Source: Proales similis (lineage: Eukaryota; Rotifera; Eurotatoria; Ploima; Proalidae). Taken from it: a stretch of DNA of 64,000 bases. Shown piece after piece: positions 44,801-59,192 of this stretch (position 1 is its first letter; the number at the start of each line of letters is the position of its first letter). The DNA lies in contig JAGVRJ010000005.1 in NCBI GenBank assembly GCA_019059635.1, positions 1,302,001 to 1,366,000 of the forward strand, in the 5' to 3' direction. Below the pieces are notes generated by a model. The model was given only the letters and a program-made list of their open reading frames with translations, ran no database searches and was not told where the DNA came from. The position numbers and the translations under genes are program-made.

Positions 44801-46199
44801 TGGATACGATGATGACCCGCCGCCGTCCGCTTTTCGCGCTACCAACTTCAAATTTCATTTGTTTCATTCGCATGTGGACAAATAATTAAGTTCATCTCTT
44901 GCGTTGCCTACTCGCTTAATTTTAATTAAAGCGCTTCGTTTAAAATGGAAGAAGAAGGAGGGCGAAAAGGAGGCGATTAGTAAAATTTGAAGATAAGACT
45001 TAATTAACCGACTGGTACGAGGCAGGCAAGCGATTCTTATTAATTCTTGAATAGGTGAATATTCTTGTGAAATGAAAAGCATGCGCTTATATAAACAGAG
45101 CCAAGGCTTAAATGGAAACAGTAGACGTAGCGCAATTCAACGATGAAAACTCCAAACGCATAGGCAGATCATTTATCGATAATTATTTCACTAGCTTTAG
45201 GCCTTGTCTGGCCCGTCTCAACACCCCCACAGTTTGGCTCTCTCTCTCTCTTGGAGCACGATCATGTTGAATGCAACATCTCGAGTGGCAGTTTATTTTT
45301 TTACAGCTATTCTCAACTGTAAAATAAGATCGCTCGACGCAAGATATGCAGCTGAGATGTGTAATGCAGAATAACGGCAAAAGTTGAGGAATGCATTTCA
45401 GTGTACTTCTAAATATTTGCGCGCGGCGTTTAACTTAACAAGAGCTCATGATTGTGTCACCTCAACCAATTATACAAGCTCGGTCAAATGTTTGCGCCCT
45501 TATTTACAAGAACCGAAAGCCCTCTATTCACAATGCTGCCCAACTAATGGAAGTTTTACGCCTATTTGTACACACATGATCTTCATTCTTCATGATTAAT
45601 TTAAACGAACAGAATATTAAGCACCTCTGCGGTTGCATGCAAATCAAGACCCTTTTGAAAAAAGGTGCTAAAGGGCGCAAACTTTAGAAGGATTTTTTTC
45701 ATCTCCTCTCTCTCTCTCTCCATGCTTACTAGGCCTCTCTAACTTAGTACACATGACCATGAAAAATAAAAGGATTTTGTGATGCAAAATACAAAAATAA
45801 AAAGACCTAAATGGGCTCAGTTCGGTTTGGAACTCCTTGCCAGTTTGACTTTTGCTGCGCCCTCAAATGAACGCGCGCGAATTCCTGCTCTGCCATTTCG
45901 CTTGACTTTTACTCGAGCTGGCCGAGCCAGTCGAATGCAATCAAAGCAACCAAGTTCAACCTCTTCCTTTCTCTACCTCCTCCACTCTCTGGCCTTTTTT
46001 TTCTGAGCAACTGAATTAAGTTTATTATTTTGAAAGCACTTTGTTTGCGCCAGTCGAAATCTGCATCATCGGGCTTGATTAAAGCCATGAGCAGAAGAAT
46101 TAGTTGAAAGGAATCGCTTTAGCGTTAAGAAATCTGTTTGCATCTGATTGATCGCTTGTTTGTGAAAGTGAAACAAAAAATAATTTTCTCTATTTCTGC
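41833..46199. other. 4.4-kb gene-poor region
   Basis: The longest stretch without a supportable gene. It holds simple sequence: T/CT tracts at about 45238-45252 and 45703-45720, a CCCG-type run at about 43184-43200, and A runs at 42060 and 44749. Open frames of 60-110 codons exist but lack composition or motifs of real exons. It would include the upstream region of the RING-LTD gene and the 3' UTR of laminin gamma, with a minus-strand AATAAA at 46021-46026. Confidence 0.5.
46021..46026 (-). terminator. Likely poly(A) signal of laminin gamma
   Basis: Minus-strand AATAAA 174 nt past the laminin stop. Confidence 0.4.
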
Positions 46200-49100
46200 T
46201 TAAACATATGTTGGACATTGAAGCATGACTCGAATTGCATTCAATGAGTCTAAATCGTGCCGCATCTCGTCTATTTGCTGCTCGAAGTATTCGATCTGCT
46301 CATTTACTCGACGCAGATTTTCTCTCACTTCGGCCACTTCGCTCTCTTCTTCTTCGAGCTCTTCATATTCCTCAATAACTTTGCTGAACGCCTCATTCAG
46401 TTTTTCCAACTCGTGACTCGAAATCACATGAATCGCTTTGAATGAATTAAAAATTCAATTTTTAAATGTAAAGCATGAACGGCAGAGGCCCTACCTCGTT
46501 TATCGGCTTCCAGAATTTTCACCTTCTCGTCGGCCTGGCGGATCCGGCTTGATAGTTCGTTAATTTTTCTCGCTTGCTCAAGCGTAGAGTTCTGAAGCGA
46601 GTCATTGCGCTGGCGCAGGTCGACTAGCATCTGCTCCAATTGGTCCATCGAATCGATCACATCCTTGTTTTCGTTTACCAAAGCCGCAATCTCCTCGTAA
46701 CTTTGATTCGTCTGCTTGCGAAGCTCCTCGCTCATGTTGTAAGCCTCGTTGTTTGCCTAATTGTCCCAACCGTTCGTTTAAAATTAAAATTAAAATAATT
46801 AAAGGCGAATAATTCGATTCGATGTACCCGAACAATGGCTTCCATCTGCTGTTCAGTGTAATCATTGTCGACCTTAATGGCGGTTAACTTTTGGTTGATT
46901 TCTCTGAGCTGTGCATTCTCGGCCTGAGTGAGATTTTCTGCCCTTTCTAAATTCTCTCTTATCACACTGGCCTGTTTGATTGCTTCGGCCGACCGCAATT
47001 TGGTCTCTTCGTAAATTTGGTTAAAATTCTTGAGCGTTGAATGGACTTTTTCGACCTGTTTAAACGAGTCTGAAATTGAGCTTTTCGCTGCTTCAAATTC
47101 ACTCAACACTTTTTGACTTTTTTCAACCAAATTATCCAAATCCTTGAAAGGCTTAACTAAACGCAAATAAGTAAGTTGATTAACTGAAGCTCACTTTGAT
47201 TTTTGTGTTGGCTCGTTGAATAACTTGACGAATTTCTTCTATTTTGCTATCGGCCTCTGACTCTACGAACGATCGTACTTCGTCCAGATTGTTGATTTTT
47301 TCTCGAATTTCTCCTCTCTGTGACGAAAAACAAGATTAAAGAGTTTCAATTAAAATTACAAAAAAAGCTCATGGCTAGCTACCATTTCTACAAGCTGGCT
47401 GTACTTGTTGAAACCTTCATCAATTTCGTTGGCAAAATCTTCCTCGCCAATGTCAATTTTGGAAACGTCCTCAATGAACTTTTCGATTTCGATTAGCTGC
47501 TGATCGATGATTGGCTTAAATTTCTGCGCTTCCGAAATCATGTTGAGAGCACGGGCTATGCTCGCCTCATAAGACTTTCGCTCGTTCATCTCATAGACGT
47601 AGCCTTTGAGCTCGAGTTTCTCTTGTTCGAGCTGATCGAGTGTGGCTTCGCCTTGTTCAATATACTCATTCACCGTAATGGAATAGTTTGAAGCGACTTT
47701 CTGATAGGCGAGTGCACTTTTGCGCGCTTTCGCAGCAAGTTCCTGTAGCTGTTTACGATACTTTTGATCGTCTTCACTCAATACCGTTTCTAGCCGTCTG
47801 ATTGTATCTATGTCGTAATGAATGCGGTCGAGGACGCTCGGCATCAATTGCATTTCACCAAATGTCAGATTGAGCTCTTGATCGATTTCATGCAGTCGCT
47901 TTAACTTTTCATGATGCACAGTCAGATTATTCAAAAGCTGTTCCAGAGCCTTTGTTTTGTTCGTGAGCAGATCAACACTGATTTGATAGGACTTGGGCGC
48001 ACTCTCTTTGAACACTTCCATGTGGAGTCGGTTTATACCCGTCTTGAGCTCGTCGAACGTCAGTTGAACCTTATTGCTGTATTCGACAAACTCAGGTGCA
48101 CTCGAATTCCGAATCGACTCGACAAGGTCAGCTTCCATTTGAGATAAATTTCCTCTGAGCTCTTCAACCTTCTGTTGAACTAAATTGTAGCAAGCATCGC
48201 ATCTCACGCAGCCAGAACCGAAATCGTGATAATTTTCTGCGCACTGGTCACATTTATCGCCCACTATGCGAGCATCTTTGCACTTGCATTTTCCAAGAGG
48301 ATCGCACTGAAGACTGGCAGAGCCCTGAGAATTGCATTCACATTTTTTACAACCAAGTGGATTCATTCCATAGTGATTGGGCAGACATTTGTCACATTTG
48401 CCGCCGGTAACTCCCGGTAAGCATTCGCATTTTCCAGTCTCTTGGTTGCATGATCTTGTTTTTGAGCCAAGCGGATGACAATCGCAGTTCATGCAGCCCT
48501 CTCCTGATGTCAAGTTCCAAAAGCCTTCGATGCACTTATCACATTTGCGACCAACAACGTTCGGTTTACAACTGCATTGACCGTTGTCAAGATCGCAGCT
48601 TGCATTGAAGCTACCCATCGGGTCACATTCACAAGAATGGCATTTAAGGTCAGTGAGAGCATTGCCCCAGAATGAGCTCACGCATTGCTCGCATTGTGAT
48701 CCGGTCGTGTTGTACAAGCATTTAAGACATTCGCCCGTTTCCCGGTCACAGCTTTCAATTGAGTTCGGATCGGTATTTCCGTTGCAATCGCAACGTCTAC
48801 AAGGTCTTCCAGTCTCGGTTGTGTACGGACCCGTGGCGTAGAATCCGTGATCACATTGGTCGCATAGATTACCTGGATTTATTTCCAAATAAATTTTTGG
48901 TTTATTTTAGCTGACGAGCACTTACCGGTTGTTCCAAGGGGACAATCAAGGCAGACTATCTCCGGAATATGGGTTACAGAATTTGGGAAAAGCATACAAG
49001 GTCCGTTGTTAGGACAAGGACATCGCTGGCAATCAGAAATTGTGCCAGCCAAAGCGTCACCATAGAAGCCAGCTTTGCACTTGTCACAGTGGTCTCCCTC

Positions 49101-51631
49101 GGTACTGTCTTGGCAATCGCAAACACCCGTTTCGGGGTGGCAAGTTTTTGAATGGTTATTACAAGAACAAGGAACACATTTCACGAATGGTCCGCCATTT
49201 TTAAACTCTCTACGATATCCTGGTGCACACCGCTCGCAGAACTGGCCTTCATGTCCCGTCGGACACATGCAACTCTCAACCCATTCAGCAACTTCTGCCT
49301 CCTCTGATCTTATTTGCTCTTCGTCGTTGGCGACAGCGATTTCCATGCTCAACGAACGAACAATGGTTCTCTGGCCAGGAGCCGATCTAATTCTTATCGA
49401 AGTCAAGTTGGTTAATAGACGTTTGAATGCGTTCGGGGGAAGCTCAGGTATCCAACCACCAGTTTCAATTAGACGAACACTAAAATTTCTCCTCACAGTA
49501 CTCATGTTTGAATTGAGCTCTGGTAGAATCTTTGAATAAATTGGTGCATATATTTCGAGGTTTTGTTCTTCATTCCTGAGCACAACATCCTCATACGAAG
49601 AGCTTGTAAAATACGGTTTGAATTCGATTTCGAAAGTGAGGGTTCGGCTGTAACTCAAGTTTTTATCGCCCAGGAATAGGTCTTTAGATGGTGAAAGGTC
49701 GATGTTATTCGGCCAAAATGCATCATATTGTGTACTGCGCGCACTTACCTGGAACGACGAACCACACGTCTTTTGTACTTAGCTGCACCTCCACGCCATT
49801 TTCGGTGAAATTTAAAGGAATCTGATTGCCAGCTGAATCAACTGCTTTCCAACTTCTATTTGATTCTTCATCACCAAAATCAGTCGTTATGAGCGCGGAT
49901 TTAAAATTAGCGGCCGAAACGCAATTTCCGGTCTGACCCGAGCAGATGCATTTCAAACAGCCACGCTTATTGTGCTTGTCGAGATTGAAATAGCCAGGCT
50001 TGCATTCAGAACAATTTTGGCCTTGCACATTCTCCTTGCAGTCGCATTGGCCGTCTACATGCGAGCATTTCAATGGCTCCTGGCTGCCATCTCTCTCACA
50101 AGCACAAGATTTGCATCCATCGATTGTAAGGTTATAATGATAAATTGCACACTGATTGCACTTTAATCCAGTAACACCCGGCTTGCATGTACATTGTCCT
50201 CTTTCATCGCATCGCTTGTCGACAGAACCAAGCGGGTTGCACTGACAATCGATACATGAGCCATCAAGCGCTGAACGATGATAACCTTGAATGCAATTCT
50301 CGCAGTGAACACCTTCAGTGTTGTTTTTGCAATTTAGACAGTGGCCTCCGTTTCCTTTGCCTTCCGAGTCATAAACCGTCTGATTGAAATAGCACGAGTC
50401 GGCCAGGCCATTGCACTCACACTCTTGATTGAATGCGTTGCGTTTAGATTCACGATTAAAAAAGCTTTGCCTCAATGAGTTTGTTCTTACTTAGACACTC
50501 GTTGGCTCGCTCGAATGTTGCGCGCGCCCAAGGAAGACCGTTGTAAAGAGGCAAGCAGCGGTCGCAGTCTGGCCCATCAGTGTTGTGTTCGCATTGGCAT
50601 TTGGTAACTTCTTCGAAATTTCCTTTTAGCTCTTTGACACATTTACTGGCGTGGCCGTTGCACTTGCATCGGCCTCCTATGCTGAGGTCAGAGATGGCAT
50701 AGAAGTATGAACGAAGAACATGGGGGTCGCCGAACATTTCATCGCCGAATGTGTTCAGTCTGTTCAACGAGATTCGAATATTCGTGGCTGTTACCCACTC
50801 CTGAAGTGATTCGCTTTCTTCGAAATCATAAGGGTTCGGTCGGGCGTAGAGGGTAGCAAAGGCCACACTGCCACCGCTTAGCGGAATTATGTCGCTGTCC
50901 TTTTGCGAGCATAGAGCTTTCTGGTCATTCTCTGGTGTGACTATTTCGTCCTCAGATATTCCATATGCTCTTTTACAATTGGCACTGTAGTATTGGTACG
51001 GAATCCAATCACTCAACTCGTTGGTTCGTTTGTATAGAGCAAAGCTCTCTGGACGCGAAGTGAAGAACTTGATTTCAACATAGGTGATCTCGTATGATTT
51101 GCCTTAATTACTAGTAGTTCAGTTTGACATTTAAGCTGGTTCGGCAGTCGGTAATAACTAACCCAAGTTGAGTGTCAAATTAACAGAGTTTGGGTACTGG
51201 ACTGCGCCATGCTCCATTGTTTCAGACTGCCACCAAGTCGATTCGGGTCTATCGTCGGTCATGTGGCTTGCAGGATGCGACTTGCTTGGCACATTGGCGT
51301 CGCATATGTCGCACTTTTCATATCTCGAATCGCGATAATAGCCATAGTGATGCAGTTGAACACAAAATGGACTGGTGCGTCTCACGCCTTGACCAATTAT
51401 TCTCAGGAATCAACAAGGTCAGCAAGAGAGAAGCATGCATTTACCGCAAGTGTTTGTGACATCAATATGACGCTGAAAGGCTATGTTTTCAAATTGAGGC
51501 ATACAACGCTTTGCATTGCCGTTGGCATCGTAGCAGGGGTCCAAAAAAATCGACGAGTCATGGGCAAATACAAAATTGCATGCGGCAAGCAGAAATGCCA
51601 GGCGAATAAGTCCGCGATCGCCCCCACTCAT
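46200..51631 (-). CDS. LAMC1: Laminin gamma chain, 1626 aa, 10 exons
   Basis: Basement-membrane subunit that trimerises with alpha and beta chains. Exons: 51631-51445, 51387-51163, 51102-50491, 50423-49749, 49681-48926, 48872-47383, 47317-47195, 47142-46828, 46756-46495, 46435-46200 (4881 nt). A signal peptide of about 22 residues precedes the laminin N-terminal domain ([48 protein letters not shown]). Then come laminin EGF repeats, a laminin IV (L4) domain that gamma chains carry once, more EGF repeats, and about 570 residues of coiled coil. The gamma-type C-terminal Cys, four residues from the end (QCPTYV), is present for the beta-gamma disulfide. The nidogen-binding EGF repeat has NTDPNSI in place of vertebrate NIDPNAV. 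Length is very near the vertebrate gamma-1 chain. Confidence 0.97.
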
Positions 51632-52335
51632 ATTAATCAACGAATACAAACAGCAACACTCCTTTAACCTTAAGTTTTGCTCAAGAGCTGAGTTGGGAAG
51701 GAAAGAACAGTGAAAGTGCGACGAAGGAAAAACTCTTGAAGCAATTAAGGGTAACTTGAGACAATCGGCGATATTGCTTCTTATCTCTAAAGCGATGGCG
51801 CAGCAGTTTTTCCAATTAAAGAGCCACGCTTGTTTTAAATGTTACGCAAGCTGAGTAGCTTCTGATGCCGCTGCTTCTACATTTTCGGTCCCTGAGCTGA
51901 CAAGTAGTCGTCGTCGGCGGCCGCGTCGTACTCAATTTATCTGCGGAAACTCGATACTCAGTCCGCGTGCTCGTTCTGCGCTCTTTTCGTTTAAGGCCAT
52001 TTCAAGCTGGCTCGTGAGCTTATGTCTGCATCTGAGCAGGTCTAGCAGATTGGGCAAAATTAGTTAAAACAAAAGTCCAAGAACGAGCCCAATACAAGCA
52101 ATAGATTTATTTAAGTTCGGCAAATTAAATTTAATTTATTTTTGATGTTTTAGACTTTTTTCCAAATTAAGATAAATACTGAAATATATCTCAATCAATC
52201 AAAGTAAAGAATAAAATCAGAGGGCTAAGAGAAGTGGGGAAAGCTCGTTGTAGACCATCGAAAGTCGACGAATATCGCTCGTCTCGAGCTTTCGGCTTTT
52301 AGAAATAGAAATGTAGAAATCGATTAATTGAAAAT
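51632..52335. promoter_or_regulatory. Laminin gamma upstream region
   Basis: About 700 bp between laminin gamma and the MAP4K, both on the minus strand. A minus-strand AATAAA at 52106-52111 is a likely poly(A) signal for the MAP4K. The rest should hold the laminin promoter; no other feature is recognised. Confidence 0.45.
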
Positions 52336-55756
<3,421 letters not shown>

Positions 55757-56633
55757 TCTTTTCGCTTCATCAATTCTTGTTGTACGGTTCTGGTAGATGC
55801 TTGTCGACTTGTTATAACTCAGTTGGCAATGAACATTTGAATTCAGGAGGCAGCTTTGCTTAATCGGGTCAATAAAAACTCATCGGGTAAAGCATGATTC
55901 TTAATGCTCACTCGATTGAATCTAAACTTATCCATAAATGTTCGCTTTATTCATTCAGGCACAAATAAAAATGATTATCATGGAATGGCAGCTCGTTCAT
56001 CTAAATCATTGCCAAACCACCCTCTCTCTTTCTCCTCGACTCGCTCCCGCTCTCACTCTCTCTCTCTCTTTCTTTCTGCTTCACTCTTCTTCTCTGTTTC
56101 TCCTGCTCTCCGTATCTCTTTCAACTATTCACCAAACTCGAACGGATAGTTCTGCATTTGAGTGATTCACCATGCAAAACACTTGGGGCCCTATTCAAAT
56201 TATGCACGGTTCAACATTGCACTGACCTACTGCTGCACATAGTGCCAATAAACGCCTGGTCATTTATCAAACTTTACAATTTGCTCGCCCTTAACAATAT
56301 TCAACGCGCGATCCTCGACACACAGTGAATGTTGAGTTCATGTGCAAATGCGTTGAATGGTGAATTTATTTCATGTCAAACTAGCTCAAGACTAATCGCC
56401 AACCTTGATGCTTATGAGTGATGCTCAGCGTGGCAAATTGCGTTGTCTTGTTTTAAAAAAAAAAAGAAGGCTCTTAATCAGATTGTTAATAAAAATAGCA
56501 TTTTATTTCACTTGAAAATGAGACGCTGAAAAGACTTTAATTTTTATTTATGAGTCAAGATTGCCGAGATGATATATTTCCATTTTATTGCTCAATCGTT
56601 CAGACCACTATCGTTTTGCCTATCCACTTCCTG
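55757..56633. other. Intergenic region with CT-rich tract, MAP4K upstream
   Basis: About 880 bp between MAP4K and geminin, both on the minus strand. It contains a pyrimidine-rich stretch, with CT repeats at about 56053-56072, and an A run at about 56455. No supportable gene. Confidence 0.5.
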
Positions 56634-57098
56634 TCAAAGCGGCAACTTGCTCTGTAAAACAAGAGAAAAATGAAACGAAAAATAAACGAAACAAACCACT
56701 GCAATGTTGCATATCTCTCTAGCTTCTTGTAGCATTTCACTCATTCGACAATGACGCTGTTTGAGCTCTTCGTTTTCGCGCTCAATCTCGTCTTTAAGCT
56801 CGTGGAGCTATCGATCCGGCACAAGCAAATGAGACAAGCAATCAAGTTAGAAATAGAGCTTGTAAAGTGAGAAATCTTGAAAGCCACAGCCTACCTCTCT
56901 GTTGTCTGTTACAGCACTGTGCAATTCAGTGCGCAATTTCTCGCTTACTTTGCGCCAAAATGCGTCTAAATTCTCATTTCGTAGCTTCTTGAGACTTTCG
57001 TCGAGCTCGAGAGAAGCAAGCAGACGTTCGTCGTCAGCCGTGAATTCTCGATCCAAGTCGCAAGTTGTCTCTACGTCTTTGCTCATTTTGGCAGACAT
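56634..57098 (-). CDS. GMNN: Short geminin-like coiled-coil protein, 109 aa, 3 exons
   Basis: Exons 57098-56895, 56807-56700, 56651-56634. Geminin binds CDT1 and blocks re-replication. The call rests on residues about 45-100: AFWRKVSEKLRTELHSAV then LHELKDEIERENEELKQR, aligning with the WKEVAEKRRKAL / LHKEIE coiled coil of geminin and its relatives multicilin and GEMC1. It is about half the usual length: only about 45 residues precede the coiled coil, with no clear destruction box, and the tail after the coil is almost absent (the last exon gives five residues). The last intron is only 48 nt and stop-free, so an unspliced form would also be open. An in-frame TAG upstream supports the start unless a further 5' exon exists. 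Confidence 0.6.
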
Positions 57099-57603
57099 GT
57101 CGGCTGCAGATGGCCGACCTGACTAAAGACAGCAAAATCATCATCATCATCATCATTTGAAGAGAATTTAGTGACTGAATGAGAGTGTCTGTCAAACGGC
57201 CGGCCATTTGAAATTGATTGATAGAAAAGCCGAGGTGACAGCAGGGACGGCAACGGGCACGGTGACGCCGCGCGATATGCTCATTTTAAATTTTCATGGC
57301 AGGTTATATATGAGTCGAATTTGACTTTACACTACCGACCGTATTCATTCGACGCAACCTTCACTCGGCTAGAAATAAGAAACCAATTCTAATTCGCAAT
57401 ATCATGTGTGTGTGTGTGTAAGTGCGGTATTGTGCGTAAATGCGTGCGTTCTAACTCGCTTGCCATTATGTTCTGTTCGTAGAGGTTTCAGTATTGCGAT
57501 CGTATATTGCTCACAGTCTTTATTTTGCAAGTAATCAAACTTGGCTCGGCCATTCAGCTTTTTCAATTTGCAGATTATTGCGCTTTTGTATCAGAGAGTA
57601 ATT
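57099..57603. promoter_or_regulatory. Divergent promoter between geminin-like gene and PSMB4
   Basis: 505 bp between opposite-strand starts. Holds an ATC triplet run at about 57138-57156 and a GT dinucleotide run at about 57406-57419. No other feature. Confidence 0.45.
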
Positions 57604-58673
57604 ATGGACCACGCCCGAACCCGAACCCTGTTAGTATTCATTCGTTTACTTGTCAACCTAGCGCTCTTTAAAAATTGTGTTTAATTTCACTGACATTTAA
57701 AATAGTAACCCACAAGTCACCGGCACGTCAGTGGTCGGAATCAAATTCAACGGCGGCGTAATAATTGCGGCCGACTTGCTGGGCTCCTATGGCTCAATGG
57801 CTCAGCTTCGAAACTTGCCTCGTGTGTTCAAAGTAAACGACTCGATCGCAATCGGCGCATCCGGTGACTATGCCGACTTTCAGTACCTTCATCAAGTAAT
57901 CCGCGATAAAGTGTAAGCTTCTTTCGCGATTCACTTAATCGGTGCTCATGAGCTTTACTTCGGCTGACTTGACAGGAACAACGACAAAGTTCTCAACGAC
58001 GGCTATGAGCTTAAACCCCGTGCTCTCTACTCGTGGTGCACACGAGTCATGTACAACCGCCGCAGCAAATTCGACCCTCTCTGGAACAAGGTCGTCATCG
58101 GTGGCGTCCAAGACAACGAACCGTAATGTTAAAAAATGCCCTGCTTAATCCGCGATCTGCTCATTTTTGTTTATTTTTCAAGATTCCTCGGCTGCATTGA
58201 CCTGTTAGGTAAGGCGTATGAGGCCCCTTGCATCGCAACTGGTTACGGAAACTACTTGGCTGTGGTAAGTTGATGCGAGCAATACCCCAATTTCATCACT
58301 TAAAAATTCAAACTGCTTAAAGCCAATTCTTCGAGAGTTTCTTGAAAAACACAACAATCAAATAAACGAGGCACAGGCACGCGACATAATCGATCGTTGC
58401 ATGAAGCTTCTCTACTACCGCGACGGTCGAGCCTATGACAAAGTAAGCCGGGCGGTTTAAATCTAGTCTGCTCAAAGTTCAAAAACTGATTCAAATCGCT
58501 TTCAGTACTCGCTGGCCGTGGTTACAAAAGATGGAACCCGAGTGGAAGAATTCAAGAGTCTTGAGACAAACTGGTCCGTCGCGCACTATGTCAAGTGAGT
58601 AGCCTTGCTTTTTTTAATCACCTCGAATCGAGCCTCTTGAGCATTTTCGAACAAATTTAGAAACTACGAGTAA
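57604..58673 (+). CDS. PSMB4: Proteasome subunit beta-4 (beta7, non-catalytic), 227 aa, 7 exons
   Basis: Non-catalytic subunit of the 20S proteasome beta ring. Exons: 57604-57629, 57706-57912, 57976-58122, 58183-58264, 58323-58442, 58506-58594, 58661-58673 (684 nt). Family hallmarks in order: [79 protein letters not shown], and [12 protein letters not shown]. The first exon is only 26 nt, and the N-terminal propeptide is reduced to a few residues (human has 45), so processing may be minimal. A stop-reading variant that skips the last splice would end four residues earlier (TGA at 58595-58597); the spliced ending KNYE looks more like the family. Confidence 0.95.
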
Positions 58674-59192
58674 AACAATCCATGCCTGCTTGAGGGCGAA
58701 TACCATTCAAAAATGATTTCAAATTCGACCATATCTTAAATATCTAAGCATTCAACAAGAGGACAAACAACACGCACACCCACACACACACATGAAGCAT
58801 GAACGTCAACAAACACAAACAAACAAGAAAACTTCTATTTAAATGACAGAATGAGGCTTCGGTCAATAACTTTCACTCATTGCCCAATTCTTCTTCTTAA
58901 ACTCTTCTCATTCCCTATTTCTATTATTTTTCTTTTTGTGTCTAAATCATCGTCTTTTTGTCAAACAAAAAAAAAAGCAACAAGCAACTACTTCTACTGG
59001 ATCTTCGAGACTTTTCTTCGTCGATTAAAAACCTTAGATCTAATCGTCTAAGAACGACGCAATTACTTTGGCGCGTCTTCATCCCTCACTGCTTCACTGA
59101 ATTTGAATATTAATTCTACAGACTTGCCTCGAGCATTCTTATTTATATTTGTTTGTTTAAATTTCAGATGCTAAAACTATAAACTTGTTTGA
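58674..59192. other. PSMB4 3' end and GCN2 leader
   Basis: 519 bp between two plus-strand genes. A short upstream ORF lies at 59168-59182. A possible acceptor at 59162-59167 (TTTCAG) suggests a 5' UTR intron. No other gene. Confidence 0.5.
59168..59182 (+). promoter_or_regulatory. Four-codon upstream ORF before GCN2
   Basis: ATG CTA AAA CTA TAA, ending 10 nt before the main ATG at 59193. It is out of frame with the kinase. Whether it lies in the mRNA depends on an unmapped transcription start. Confidence 0.4.
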
